A DNA stretch of 64,000 nt from NCBI GenBank assembly GCA_943736015.1, contig OX031061.1:53016192-53080191 (forward strand), read 5' to 3'. This document shows, piece by piece, positions 1-11,562 of this stretch. The notes under the pieces were generated by a model, which was given only the letters and a program-made list of their open reading frames with translations, was not told where the DNA came from and did not search any database. How positions within the stretch are numbered: the first letter of the stretch is position 1; every line of letters starts with the position of its first letter. Made by a program: the position numbers and the translations under genes. The stretch is from Tridacna crocea (lineage: Eukaryota; Mollusca; Bivalvia; Cardiida; Cardiidae).

Positions 1-1086
1 CTGATTGACAATTGAATACGAGAAACTACTCCTTACTCTTCCCCCCCCCCCTTTCTTTTTAATCACTAGTATTTATTACGGAACAGCATCCGAAAGCAGT
101 CAAATAGCAAATACTTTCTGATTACTAGTTTTGAAACAAAAACATAGATCATCAAGCTATGTTGAACAGGCTTTCGAATCTTTCTTTCAAATGGAATTAT
201 CAAATCAAAGAAATGGAGGAGCTGGTAAATACTCTGTTTGCCTTTGAAATCTTTGTATCTTCGTTGTCTTAATCTTGAGCAGTAATCATTTTACATTTCA
301 AGATATCTGTCGCAAACTTTTTAAAGGACCGTATCTGTAAGGTCTCTGGTACCATTAGGTAATCAAACCCATATTTAAAAGGTTCCTAGCACCGTTAAGC
401 AGTTGGTCCACATTCTTCCTGATGTTCTGCAACATATCGCCCAATTTTCTTTGTTGGGCCATGTATGACCTCAGAATGGGCAATGCCTCATTCTTTACTG
501 CTTTAACTAAATTATTTTAACTTTTGAGTTCGTAACTGAAAATAATTAATGTTACTTAAGTGTTTTGCCATAACCTTAAACGAAGAAAAAATAGGCTTAG
601 CCTATGTATACTCGATGCATGAGCAAGCCAAGCTTGCATCATACAACAAGTTAACGAGAAAAATACAGTAACGTACTATATAGATTTCAATACCAGTTAC
701 ATCGCAGGACTGATTTGCAGACGTTTATTTAATCAGATCTATAATATTTGTCTTTATCAATTGAACAAAGCTTCTCGTATACAATTAAATCTGGTAGCTC
801 CATTTTCCTCAACATAATAGCCCAATGTACTTGAAAATCATTTCGGTTTCTGTTGGCGTGTCAAGGATAGATATTGTAGAGTATGTTCAATGTTTATAAA
901 GTATTTAGTGATTAACGCATATTAACTGAATCTAAGTATAAATCATAAACAAATGTATAGGGCTTTCAAAGTAAAATTTCCTTTGGGTTTGCTACGCCTA
1001 TGTAATCGGTCAACTTTTTACCGATCAGTTTGAGGTTTTCCCTTGCAAAGAGCTCGTCTTCTGATGTTCACTCACGAGCTCGTCAT
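1..1086. other. unassigned AT-rich sequence
   Basis: No coding exon, RNA gene or recognisable repeat end could be supported here. The only structure seen is a short imperfect inverted pair near 620-645. It reads as intergenic or intronic sequence. Confidence 0.5.
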
Positions 1087-1307
1087 TGTTACGGGAGACC
1101 ACTCCTTCCTGCATGGCATATACTCCCGATTTAAATACAATACCTGGCTACTGCGCCAGGGAGATATCTCTTTGGCTCAGTGGTTAGGGTATTGGCTTTG
1201 CGTCCGGGAGTTCGGAGTTCGAATCCCGCTCCGACCCATATTTCTGCCATGCATTTAATCATGCATTTAATCATTTGTTTCTTTGTTACGGACTTCGTTC
1301 GTAAGAT
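1087..1307 (+). repeat. tRNA-headed SINE-like repeat, copy A
   Basis: A 220-bp segment recurs almost unchanged at 1651-1859. It contains a perfect RNA polymerase III A box (TGGCTCAGTGG, 1173-1183) and a perfect B box (GTTCGAATC, 1217-1225) at tRNA-like spacing. The stems flanking the B-box loop and the acceptor ends do not pair well, so this is a tRNA-derived head rather than a working tRNA gene. About 80 bp upstream of the A box are also shared by both copies, which is unusual for a SINE starting at the tRNA head; the repeat unit is therefore larger or the block was duplicated. Copy A carries an extra internal duplication of ATGCATTTAATC near 1249-1272. Confidence 0.65.
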
Positions 1308-1409
1308 GGGGGCTCGTCCGGGATTGGCCATTGAGCCATTAATCCCATTTGTTGTCCAAAATTGGACTTCCTGCCTAATAAGGCTTTGAGTCATCAATAA
1401 ATGATGACT

Positions 1410-1640
1410 TTAACCCTTTACTCCATAGATACTCATTTTGACGTATCAACAACAGACAGCTTTTGAAAACATTATGGGAAAAGGAGAAATTGCTCGTAAC
1501 GAGCAATTTCTCCTTTTTCCCACAATGTTTTCCACTTAATCAGATATTTGTATCCTCGTTTGTCCATATTTTTGACATCATATCTTTATTTGCTGCTGAA
1601 ATGGAAGAGCCTCAAATTGCCATATCAGGTACAGGGTTAA
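1410..1640. mobile_element. TTAA-type MITE with hairpin core (piggyBac-like ends)
   Basis: The segment starts TTAACCCTTTAC and ends with the near-complement ACAGGGTTAA, so TTAA sits at both ends as expected for piggyBac-type insertion. At its centre (about 1461-1537) lies a long hairpin: an arm reading GGGAAAAGGAGAAATTGCTC is followed at once by its complement. It lies between the two SINE-like copies. Related hairpin cores occur near 8868, 52040, 52345, 57246 and 58355. It has no coding capacity. The piggyBac assignment rests only on the TTAA target and CCCTTT end. Confidence 0.6.
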
Positions 1641-1650
1641 GAGGGGGTGT

Positions 1651-1859
1651 GTTACGGGAGACCACTCCTTCCTGCATGGCATATACTCCCGATTTAAATA
1701 CAATACCTGGCTACTGCGTCAGGGAGATATCTCTTTGGCTCAGTGGTTAGGGTATTGGCTTTGCGTCCGGGAGTTCGGAGTTCGAATCCCGCTCCGCTCC
1801 TTATTTTCTGCCATGCATTTATTCATTTGTTTCTTTGTTACGGACTTCGTTCGTAAGAT
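1651..1859 (+). repeat. tRNA-headed SINE-like repeat, copy B
   Basis: Second copy of the repeat at 1087-1307, in the same orientation, with the same A box and B box and only scattered differences. It lacks the 12-bp internal duplication of copy A. The 343-bp gap between the copies is largely filled by the TTAA MITE. Two same-strand copies this close may reflect local duplication rather than two independent insertions. Confidence 0.6.
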
Positions 1860-2150
1860 CATAATTCGTACAGGTCTAATTCTTGTTTGTCCAGAACGGA
1901 ACTTTGTCACCTCAAGTCAAATCGACTTGGGGCTTGGTAAACATGTTTGTTGCAAAACATAGCCTTTGCGATTATCTTACCGCCACGACAACTGGCGGTG
2001 GGACGGGCGTATCCTGCGAGAATTTGCCGCTCTTGCTTCAATACCATTTGGCATTGAACCTCGATATTTGGTATTTATCTTCATTGTAGACCTTTACTGC
2101 TTTAGACCTATAATGCTTAGTACTCAGTACTTGGTAATGCGCCATTGATT
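1860..2150 (+). repeat. 3' part of a tandem-core (Helentron-like) element
   Basis: This stretch matches the subterminal part of the tandem-core elements elsewhere in the window: the phrase CTTGTCCAGAACGGAACTTT recurs near 42898, and the run leading to TGCTTAGTACTCAG recurs near 42711 and 46257. The terminal hairpin and CTCTTG end of the intact elements are missing; the sequence passes directly into the 1.7-kb repeat. It looks like a remnant into which that repeat inserted, or with which it has been mobilised. Confidence 0.5.
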
Positions 2151-3633
2151 TTAGTTTATTTGAACTCAAAGTGATAGGAAATTTTACGGTAAGCCTGAAA
2201 GCCTATGTCAATTGCCAGTATTTCCTATTAATATAATCCTCATTTGTCTTCTTACCTAAGTATGATACTGACTTTATAATTATGTATTTCAGTGTATGGA
2301 GGAAGATACAGTATCAACCTTCAGACGGTGAAATACATAACACTATCCTTCTCTGAGTCCAAAGCGATCATTAAAAAAAACACTGTGGCAAATTCAATAA
2401 AAGTTTATGTATCGCAAATATAATTTATCATAAAGCATTTTCTTTTATTAAGGTTTAATTCAAGACGACAAACTTTTAGACAGTAGATTTATATACATTT
2501 TGACCATCAACCATCGAACCATAATCATAGGATCTCATGAACAAAGCAATAAACTAGACATTATTAGAAATGAACAAAAGATAATGATAACAATTCATTG
2601 CTGTAGAAACAAATCAACTAAATAAAAAAACAATTAATAAGTTATTATTAGAAATAAACAAAAAGGTCATATACGTTGCTGTAAAAATAAAATGAATCTT
2701 CTAAAGATGGCTTGAAAAGCAGTCGGACCTTTTAAAGAAACGTTTACAATCGAAAATCGTGGAATATGTACAATAAAATCTTCAATATAAGTATGTAGCT
2801 ATGCTAAAAGGTATCTTTTGAATTGTATGATGAACATAGCTAATACCGAGAAAATTCTACAGGCCCTAGAATCCCATTGTAATCACAAAGAAAAGACATG
2901 ACTTTTATGAAATGAAAAGTATAGGTCAACCAATTTTAGAACTAAGAGGTCTTGTCGTGCTGCATGAAAGCATACAAAGAAAGTATTGGTCAGTTATGAG
3001 GCATTTATGAATTTGATTCTTATCTAAAGATTATTCCTTAACGATTTCTGCCAGTTGTACCTACAAACCAGGCGAGATGGATACTTGCTAAGTAAATCTT
3101 GATAAGTTTCTCTGCGGACTAGTAGTATCCATACTTTGTACTTGTGTATTCATAACACGAGTGTTTTTTTTTTCCGGTTCATATGTTAAAATGCCCTTCT
3201 TTTAAATGAACCACTTCAGTTTCAAGTTGGCCTACTTTTTTGAAAGGAACGTGGAGGTTGGCCCATTGCTTTTCAGTTCCAGAATCACCTTTGTTGTAGA
3301 ATATTTTGCAGAAGTGGGCACCTTGATGAGATAATGTGCATTACGGGGGTTTCAGAGGCCTGACTCCAAGATCCATGGAGGATCAAAGCTCACTTGTGAA
3401 TAAATCGTGTCTCCTCCATATCTCTAGGAACCTTTGTCTGCTTTTCACCCCTCCCCACATATATATATGGTTACTCCATGGTGACCACTGATGAGGCGTT
3501 AGCCGAAACATGTATGGTTCTATATAGAGTTTATTAAAATAAGACGTTCAAAGGCGTGTGACGTTTTAATAAATCCGTTTATCCACTTAACCTTCTGTCG
3601 GACTGGCATTTGCCGATTTTTTTCGTTTCCGTC

Positions 3634-3637
<4 letters not shown>
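1966..3637 (+). repeat. 1.7-kb dispersed repeat, copy A (Penelope-like?)
   Basis: This region realigns, by eye at well over 90% identity with small indels, with 46100-47838 in the same orientation. It begins inside the tandem-core remnant, runs through non-coding sequence, and ends with a hammerhead-ribozyme motif (3483-3519) about 120 bp before an (AT)n tract. Hammerhead motifs in terminal repeats are an established property of Penelope-like retroelements, which makes that family the leading guess. No reverse transcriptase or GIY-YIG reading frame is present in either copy, so each would be a terminal-repeat-only or non-autonomous form. A plain segmental duplication is the main alternative. 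Confidence 0.6.
3483..3519 (+). ncRNA. hammerhead ribozyme motif, type I, minimal stem III (HHR-1, copy A)
   Basis: The core reads CTGATGA (3488-3494), stem II GGC-GTTA-GCC (3495-3504), GAAA (3505-3508). Stem I pairs GACCA (3483-3487) with TGGTT (3515-3519), including one G-U. Stem III is the 3-bp palindrome formed within ACATGT (3508-3513). The predicted cleavage site follows GUA, after 3514, which satisfies the NUH rule. All conserved core bases are present. A 3-bp palindromic stem III with no loop is unstable in a single molecule; minimal hammerheads of this kind are described as acting as dimers. The fold was made by hand. Confidence 0.7.

Positions 3638-3687
<50 letters not shown>
3638..3687. 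repeat. (AT)n microsatellite
   Basis: About 25 uninterrupted TA/AT units, starting 118 bp downstream of the HHR-1 motif. The equivalent positions after the copy B hammerhead (47838-47856) and after HHR-3 (48435-48472) are also (AT)n, so the tract looks like part of, or the target of, the ribozyme-bearing element. Confidence 0.9.
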
Positions 3688-3690
<3 letters not shown>

Positions 3691-3868
3691 CTCTCCCTGG
3701 TTTTTGTCATCATTATTTAAAATTGAATCTATGATATTTTTCATAGTTTTATGAACAAGAATGGTACAATAGTAAACATACTTCGGTTGGATAATTTTTG
3801 AAAAGCTACCCAGAAAGCCAGGGATAGTATGAAGAAGTTTCACTTATTACAATGTTTTTGAAAACATC

Positions 3869-3913
3869 AATCTCTAACCTGTAGCACAGCGCTATTACAT
3901 TGTCAGCAGACGG
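3869..3913 (-). repeat. 45-bp piece inverted relative to 47925-47970
   Basis: The stretch containing TGTAGCACAGCGCTATTAC followed by a TGTCAGCAGAC segment is found reverse-complemented beyond the (AT)n tract of copy B. So the two 1.7-kb copies run in the same direction while the material beyond their (AT)n tracts is inverted. That fits an element whose partial copies lie in both orientations. Confidence 0.6.
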
Positions 3914-6900
3914 CATTTTATTTTTTATTTCAATGGTTTTGCGTGGCATCGTCACAAATACTTATATTAGGCTGGGGAATGTGTGGTGGTAGATCAGGCC
4001 GCACGGATATCATCTGATCTATCATAAAGAGCACAAATAAATACAAATTTTACTTATCGACCGTTATGTTCGACAGGTCAGTTCTATTTCGAATAATTTG
4101 GTCATTTTTGATAACAAGTCAGTAGTTTCGTGAGCACATGGTAGACAGAAAACAACCGGCGTATTGTGTTGAAAATAATTCAACATTATCTTCAGTAAAG
4201 TGAGACAGCTTATTCATTGTTCTTTAATATGGTATAATTTTCAGTCATTTAGAAAATTTTTTTGTCCTTTTCAAAGTTTTTTAAAAAGCAGCTGTCTTTT
4301 TTTTTTCGTTTTCTCTGATTGCATTATGCCGGAGCTCTTCGCTGATGTCTGAGTCTCTACCGGGAATCTTGATTGGTGTTACGTAACGGTTTACATTGAC
4401 ATACGGACCCCATGCTTTGTTAAACAAGTACCTATGTAGAAATAGGCCGGAGTTTTACCCTGGTTGTTTGATTATGACAACATCCTAGTTAAATGTGTAT
4501 CAAGTATCTTATAGATCTATTACAAGACAAGACTTTTGGTCTTTTATTAGACCACTTTCTGATCCAATAGCACAACAATCTCAACTTCTTTAGAAATAAA
4601 TGAAAAGGATGAAAAAAAATAAAGATTAAAACAGAAAAAAAATGCAATTTAAAAAATCTACGGTAACAGACTTTAAAAGAGCAGGAAATTACTCTCTGAG
4701 AAGAAAAAAAAAAAAAAAAAAAAAAAAACTGGGAAGATAAGGGTTTTTACAAATCTCTTTAAAGTTTTCCCTGATGCGAATATTATACACTTACATGTAT
4801 AAAAATTATAAACACACCATTATATTGGACAATGTGTAAAAGCAGGACCAAAGTGCAAGAAAACAATAGACAAGATTGTCATGTCATCTGTTTTTATATT
4901 CCCTTTATGCGTAGCTCAGTCCTTTCACACAGTCTGCAAACCTCACTTAGCTCAATGCAACAGTTTTTTTATACAAAATATAACGATATTGTCGTTTTTA
5001 AAATGAAATGGATGCAAGTTCTCAGGATAACAAATGTAAACAAATATTTTAATCATGATCACAACAAAACAGAGAATGCTTCAAGACGTTATAGATTTAT
5101 TTCTTGTAATTTACTTTCGTGCTATCTAGCGTCAAAAACGGCGCAAGAGCAAATTTCTTAAACCTGTACATAGAAATAAGGAGTGACTTAAAATCAAAAT
5201 GAACGCGGCTTCCCATTTTATTAAATGGGTAATTTTGTTAAAACTGGGGTTGAATACTTTCAGAATAGTAAAAGTACAAAATTAATTCACTGCAATCTAA
5301 GTATATACAATGAAAATATCTGTATTTCCTTTAAAGTGTAGGCGTTTAAAACAGCAAAATATTTTGCAAACATATTCGAATACTTTTTGATATAATGAAA
5401 TAAAATTGTTGTTTTTTATTTACTCGACCGGTATCATAAGACGAACTTTTACTCCCTAAAGTTTCGAATGTAAAAAAACGGGTGCCTAATCTTCAAACTG
5501 TGAAATTCCAGCTTTAAAATATGAATATCTGTCGACCTGTCACACCAAAACACTTCATCTGCCAATCTAATCACGCTGTCTTTAGGCGTTTGTGTATATA
5601 GTTAATCAGTAATGTGTCAGCTATCCTAAGTGTGAAGAAATGAAAGTAAAAGGTACATATTGTCATAAGTAAGCTGTCTCTTTCGAGTTATGGAGTTATT
5701 ATTATAGTAAACCAAGCTATATATATCCTTTTTTTGTTAGCGTAAAATGTATGGTTGAATTTTTCTCCACTGAAAGATCCTAGGAAAGTTAATTTAACTT
5801 TCAGCTCCAGGTTTGAAAAGAACTGAAAATGCTGATATTTCAGCTTGAAGATTTCTTAGCTATCATGACCCTCTCGTTATTGAGCGGGCTACAAGAACTG
5901 ATCAATCAAGGCATTAAACGTTGAAAAACGGTGCACATAATTTTATAGTTTAATATATATTTACTTTTTTTGCTTGTCACCAAAATATAAAATAAAAGAA
6001 AACTCCGAATTTTATTTGATATTCAATTTATTTAATTTGATATATTGGCATATTTCTACCGGGAGATACGAGATAGCTTTTGCGTTAATTTAAGAAATGT
6101 ATCGTTCCAAAACAAAAGATATCACTATTCAATATCGCTATAATTCTGTAATCATGATATATTTTGCTTTCGTGCATGACATCACAACTGACATCATGGT
6201 ACCTATAATTGGATATGGTTTCGGAACATTTTCGTCCACAATCTTATGAATTCACCTTTTTTCCTGAATGGTCTTTAAGTTGTTCGTAGGAGGTGTTTCG
6301 AGCCTTCTTTGTGGTTAACAGATCTTTGTTCATTTAGAGTCTTGTCAAAATTTACCAATTAAGCCACACTTGTTAATAATTCTAATTTTACTAATTGCTA
6401 CCTTATAAAGTCAAAATCTACCGAGTTCACCCAAATGATTAATTTTCTATTTATAGATATGGACAAACGGATAGAACTATCACGATAATTTTATCTTGAA
6501 TGTCAGCTTCGAGCACGATTGAGAAATTTTGCGATAGAATAAGTTAATTGTGATATGTTTTTCAGGAAACTTTTCACTGTCTCTATAATTTCCCTGGAAA
6601 CTTTTAGTTTTTCGCGACAGGTTTCTAAAATTATCATAATAGCTATCTCGCATCTCGTGGCAGAAATATGCCACCATAGCATAAAGAAAAGATGAACACT
6701 TTGAGTTTAATGGGTCTGAAAAAGTCAATTTTGGCTAAGAGGCAGAAAGACAAAGGGATAGACGGAAATTAGTCTTAGTTTTGGTTTCAGTAATGGGTCT
6801 TTAAGATATTAAAGTAAAAATTCACTAACCCCCATTTGAAATATTGACCCAAATTACTATCTTGAAAGCATTTCTCATGTGAAAATAGAAACGATTGCAT

Positions 6901-8046
6901 TCTTGAATAAACCGTCTATAGGTTCTGTTTGATAAGTATTACTATTTATACAAATTCGACATGCTCTTTGCAAATGGGTTTCAGTGCATCTGTGAAGGGT
7001 AGCGACTAAGGTCAGCCTGTGAAGGCTGACCTATGTCAAAACTATCTGCTATCAATGAATTTTCAGTGTGCCCAAGGACTTCTACCTCAGAATTCAGCTG
7101 AGTGTTTGGGAAAATGGAATTTATGGATCTATGATAATGTGATGACCTAGTTGGTACAATGCATCCTATTTTTTCTAGAGCTAGATTAAAATTATTTAGG
7201 CAAGCCTTAACAGCACTGGGTGATTTTTTCTACCATGGACTTACCGCCCAAACAGGACGTATGTTTTAAATTGCAGGCGCACGATATAAGAGATATCTAC
7301 CATTTTTATTTGTATATTTTTAAAAGCGTCGTGAAGATCCTTTTTTTGCCCCATTTTCAATGGCGCAGGAGTATACAAAAGTAAAGCCTTTGTATCAAAA
7401 GAATAGGATAAAAAAGAAAACTGAATTTAAAATAGAAGCCTTAACTGGCTTTTTGCCATGTAAATTTATCTCATTGGGTAAGAAGCATGATATAATAAAT
7501 CAAGTTCGAGTTTCATTTACATATTCAATGTTGACCTACAAGCTATGTAAAGGGATAGCACTTTGTTAAAAACTATCAAACTTCCGGGTCAAACTACACG
7601 AAAAATATTAATTCGTCCATAAAAGGCAGTTGTTTTATCAGTAAGTAAAATATTTATAATTATTTCGCTTGTAGAAGATTTTTTTTTGCGGGCATGCTTT
7701 CCTAGTGTTTCGCTGGGGTTGCCAGGCGATGCATTTATTATTCAAGATGTGATAATAGTGCTGCTCATTTTTTAATCTTTCGACGCGAATCGAAAACATG
7801 TCTGTATATGTGAAAGTCTAGTTTAAGATAGACTTCTTCTCCCATATCTACCCCCATCTCATTCATACACATGTAGCACACACCCCTGGTATCCAGCATT
7901 TTCTTTTTTCCCTCATTGTTTTCTAACTCTCAATGACAGGAATAATTTGTCGCTTAAATCATTTCATTTGGGTCGACCCTATATATTTGTTGTTTGATAA
8001 AGAACAAGCAGGCGAATCGCCACCCGCTGCTCTCTTCTACATGGAC
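3914..8046. other. unassigned sequence with minor repeats
   Basis: Four kilobases without a supportable gene. Visible items are a poly-A run of about 27 bases at 4702-4728, a 10-bp perfect hairpin at 7009-7032 (AGGTCAGCCT / AGGCTGACCT), and several short open frames up to 109 codons with no recognisable motif. No splice-flanked exon with a convincing protein signature was found on either strand. Confidence 0.4.
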
Positions 8047-8248
8047 CAGGGCCTGTATTCACCAAGCATTCTTAAGAACATTCTTGGTAGTATTCTCCAG
8101 AATCTTCTACATTTGTAAGTAACACAACTTCTGATTGGCGAAACCATTCGGTTTAGCCAATCAGAAGTTGTGTTACTTACAAATTTGGAAAATCTTGGAG
8201 AATGAGACTAAGAATATTCTAAAGAATGGTTGGCGAATACAGGCCCTG
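8047..8248. mobile_element. palindromic MITE, 202 bp
   Basis: The ends are inverted: CAGGGCCTGTATTC at the left and GAATACAGGCCCTG at the right. The complementarity continues inward, with TTGTAAGTAACACAACTTCT pairing with its complement around 8156-8180. The whole element can fold into one long hairpin. No open reading frame spans it. A target-site duplication was not evident, so the superfamily is unassigned. Confidence 0.8.
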
Positions 8249-8467
8249 ATCTGCACCACTTAATTTTGATCGATGTTTAACTGTTTTGTTATATTGTCAA
8301 ACGCGAATCAATGACGCGCATTCATGTATTTCCTTATTTTATTTTTTGATTACAGCGGCTAAGTTCATCCACCGAAGAATTTGTGACACTTATCGAACTG
8401 ATTTTCATAGTTATAAAGCAATGGACTGTTAAGCCAACAAATACCACGTGTTCTTTCTTTGCTGGGT

Positions 8468-9117
8468 TATGTAATAGATAAACGCCAAGAAGTCAAAATT
8501 AAAGGATTTAAAACAGCCGAAAGGAGGGAGCGTGGCGACCGACTGTGGCTGTTTAAATCGTTTAATTTTGAATTTCTTGGCGTTTAACTGACTTAGTCTT
8601 TTTCAGCCCATATTACATCATTGCTGAAATAATGTGCCATATACAGAGTCCACTATTCACAAAGAAACGCGCCCTTACACCCATAATATGGAGTTGGCTG
8701 ATATGCTCATTGACAAAGAGACGTCATAATTGCATTGAACATCGCTAAAAAATAACGTAATTTCCACGTGAATATCGGGGCTAAACAACTCGTACACGAC
8801 CACGTGATATTTTAACCCTTTACTAAACAGTTCTTGATTTTAACTACCCTTGGAAGGAAGGTTTTTGCAAACATTGTTGGAAAAAGAGAAAACGCTGGTT
8901 ACCAACATTTTCTCCTTTTCCTACAACGTTGTCTACCTTGTCAAAAGACTCAACTTCATTTATTCCACTTCAAAAATTTTCGTCTGCAGATGGTTTCAAT
9001 TTGGAATGTTTTAAAATTTATCGTACGGAAAAGGTTGATAACTTTTCATTAGCGGTACTACGCTCCCTCCTTTTGCCTGTTTAAATATTTTAATTTTTAC
9101 TTCTTAGCGTTTAACTA
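8468..9117. mobile_element. fold-back element with ~66-bp inverted ends
   Basis: The left end (8468-8533: TAAACGCCAAGAAGTCAAAA onward to GGAGGGAGCG) is the diverged reverse complement of the right end (9052-9117). The left end also has a second, closer inverted partner at about 8548-8588, so two alternative hairpins are possible. A TTAA-type MITE (8812-9043) lies between the ends and appears to have inserted into it. No coding potential. Confidence 0.65.
8812..9043. mobile_element. TTAA-type MITE with hairpin core, nested
   Basis: It starts TTAACCCTTTACTAAACAG and carries the same type of hairpin core as the 1410-1640 element (ACATTGTTGGAAAAAGAG pairing with its complement near 8911-8932). 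The right end is less well preserved than the left. It sits inside the fold-back element at 8468-9117. Confidence 0.5.
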
Positions 9118-11499
9118 TTACTAAAACCTCGTAACTACAGCTTGTTTCAAGCTGCAGGTGTTATATGGTTTATAGGAAAACCGATCAAATATATGTAGAT
9201 TGATTGGCTTTTATCACACAATTTGTTATCTCTTTTTTACCATTTTTCTTTGTCAACAGCGTAAGTACTTGGCATGTACTTGGTTTTTTTGAAGTGTTCA
9301 CCATATAAGCCCATGTTAAACTAGTGACACCTGGTGCCGGGCCAAAGGCTGAATGTTGAATATTTATGAGAGGGAAGGGCTCATGTACGCATGCGCAGTA
9401 AATCCAGACAAACTGCGACGTTTAAATGGATTAATGACCAAAGTTAACCCGCGTTTGGTATTTATTGAAAGTAGACGGTCAAAACTTTTCTTCTGATTGG
9501 ATAGAAAAATTGTACAAAGACTAAATGGTGTGAGATGCAGCATGAATTATACCTAAACGTTTTGTGACGTAAATATTGCATAGCAAAATGAAAAGTTAAT
9601 GCTAGACAAACAAACTAAGTAAAACTGTATTTGCAATGTATCGTTTTCTTTAAATATCCATAAACATTTTAATGTCAGTGTATAAGATGGTCAAAAGTAT
9701 ACGTCCAAGTCATCGTGAAAAAAGTTGTTGTTGAGGTGTTGGAATCGTTAGGCTCTGTCAATTCAAAAACATGGTCATTTACTGAGTTCGTGTGTGACAA
9801 ATCCTGATTCCATCCCTACACCTGGCGATGCGTTTTGCTGTGTCCAACGTACTTTATGCGGCGTGCGTATGCGAACATCAACAATCCAGACACCACAATT
9901 CCAGTCCAATACTCATGAAAGTTATTTATCTTTTTTGTCATGAGAATGTCTCGCTGAACTTTGAAACGTAACCACGCTGGTTCCGAAGGAAAAAGTAGGT
10001 CAATGGGTAAATCTTAGGGAAAACCCTGTGTACACTCTAGATGCGACATTTTTGGTCCAATTTGCATGAAAGGTGGTCACAATGTTTGTTTTAATATTAC
10101 CTTGGATGAGATTGACATTAGGTCAATATCAATAAAAAAAAAGGTAGGTCTCTATAACGAACCGTAGAAAACCCTCCTATTGTGCATTCATTTTTCGATT
10201 TTTAGGTACGACCAGTGAAAATACCGATTTTCATGTTCTCTTTTGCCTAGGTAAATTGCGCGTGCATCACAACCAGATGGATATATGGCATCTTATGCAT
10301 TTCTCGCGCTTGACGTAATATTGTAATGCGTTGCTGTGCGGTAGGGGTACGTCACAGAGAATAACGGAAAAGAACTGTACTGGAGTTGAATAAAGTTCCT
10401 CCCAGAAAGGGTTAAAAGTATGAAATAAATAGAATATTTTTTTTTCGGTGAAATATCGAAATGCGCTTCTCGTGAAAATAGTACCGATGGTGTTCACGAG
10501 ATGAAATACACTTCGATCTTTCACCGAAAAAAAAAAAATCCATTATATATATTTGTCCTTGGGTTAGACATCTCAGATCCCTAGCTTATATACTAGGAAA
10601 CCCTAGGATATACATCGGTAAAATATGACTGAAATACTTTTCAAAGCGTTCTAAAACATCGTTCAATCGATCAATCTATATATGTCCTGTATACTTCTAG
10701 CATCATATCTCATGTAAATATATGAAGATAATTCCAGAACACAAATTACCACCTGCATCGTTAGCACTTCTTATAACCCAAGGCTTACTTGGTCTTGTCT
10801 GCTTTGTGACATAAAGGAATGGGATATCAGATGTAACATTTAAAAATGATATTTTATCTCCTCTCCCCCCCCCCCGAAAAAAAAAAAAAGATGTTTGTTG
10901 ACTATGGCAACGTTGGTAAGGTCGCTCGAGGCTCGGAGCTGATGTATGGTAGGATTCTCTTTTTAGCTGAGGTTTAAAAGGGTTCGACTCTCAGTGGAAT
11001 CACCCAAGGCATTGTAGGGCACAGGCCTAGTGCTGACGAACTACTAGAAACATCTGCAAAAGTATGCCTTGACCTTCATAAAATAGTTAGACAATAGTGT
11101 TCAAAGACTGCATAAGACGCCTGATATAGATCTAGATTTCATACAGGACGACCTTATTTAAAGGAATTTTGTAAGTCCCAAGTCCGTATTATTACCTCGG
11201 TTGTTTCTCGCTTAATTATTCTACCTAGTTCGAACCCCTCTAATCGGCAACACATACATAATTGTGACGACACTATTTTTTTCCACAAAGCTACGCGAAA
11301 ACTTACGGTCGAGTCAGCGACGATTTTTTTTTTCAGTAAAACGCACTTACGCATTTTATCTAGAGTGAAGTAAAATCTTATGAAACTTTTGTTCGTAATT
11401 ACCTTAGTAAAATGGACCCAAGGGCTTTCATTGGAACAACGTCAACAGGATTTCAATTCCTGGAAAAAATAATAGTTTAAAATAGAAAATTCCACTTTA
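9118..11499. other. mostly unassigned; fragment of a tandem repeat at 9975-10190
   Basis: No supportable gene. Around 9975-10190 the wording (AGGTCAATGGGTAAATCTTA, then GTGTACACTCTAGATG) matches the repeat units at 35224-35640, so this is a diverged fragment of that family. A palindromic MITE-like element lies at 10437-10538. Confidence 0.45.
10437..10538. repeat. palindromic element, ~100 bp
   Basis: T-run plus CGGTGAAATATCGAAATG at the left pairs with CACTTCGATCTTTCACCG plus A-run at the right; the inner arms CTTCTCGTGAA / TTCACGAGATG also pair. The arms are about 42 bp around a short loop. It looks like a small fold-back MITE. Confidence 0.6.
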
Positions 11500-11562
11500 A
11501 GGTTTAATTGTGAAGAAACAGTAAGCACGGATTTACCGAGCTATTCTGTTCCAAGACCAACT

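Noticed and set aside
1166-1238. Functional tRNA gene
   Set aside because: A and B boxes are perfect, but the T stem, anticodon stem and acceptor ends do not pair, and a second copy exists with the same flanks.
4832-5161. 109-codon open frame as a gene
   Set aside because: No recognisable domain, no start context or splice support, and composition like surrounding AT-rich sequence.
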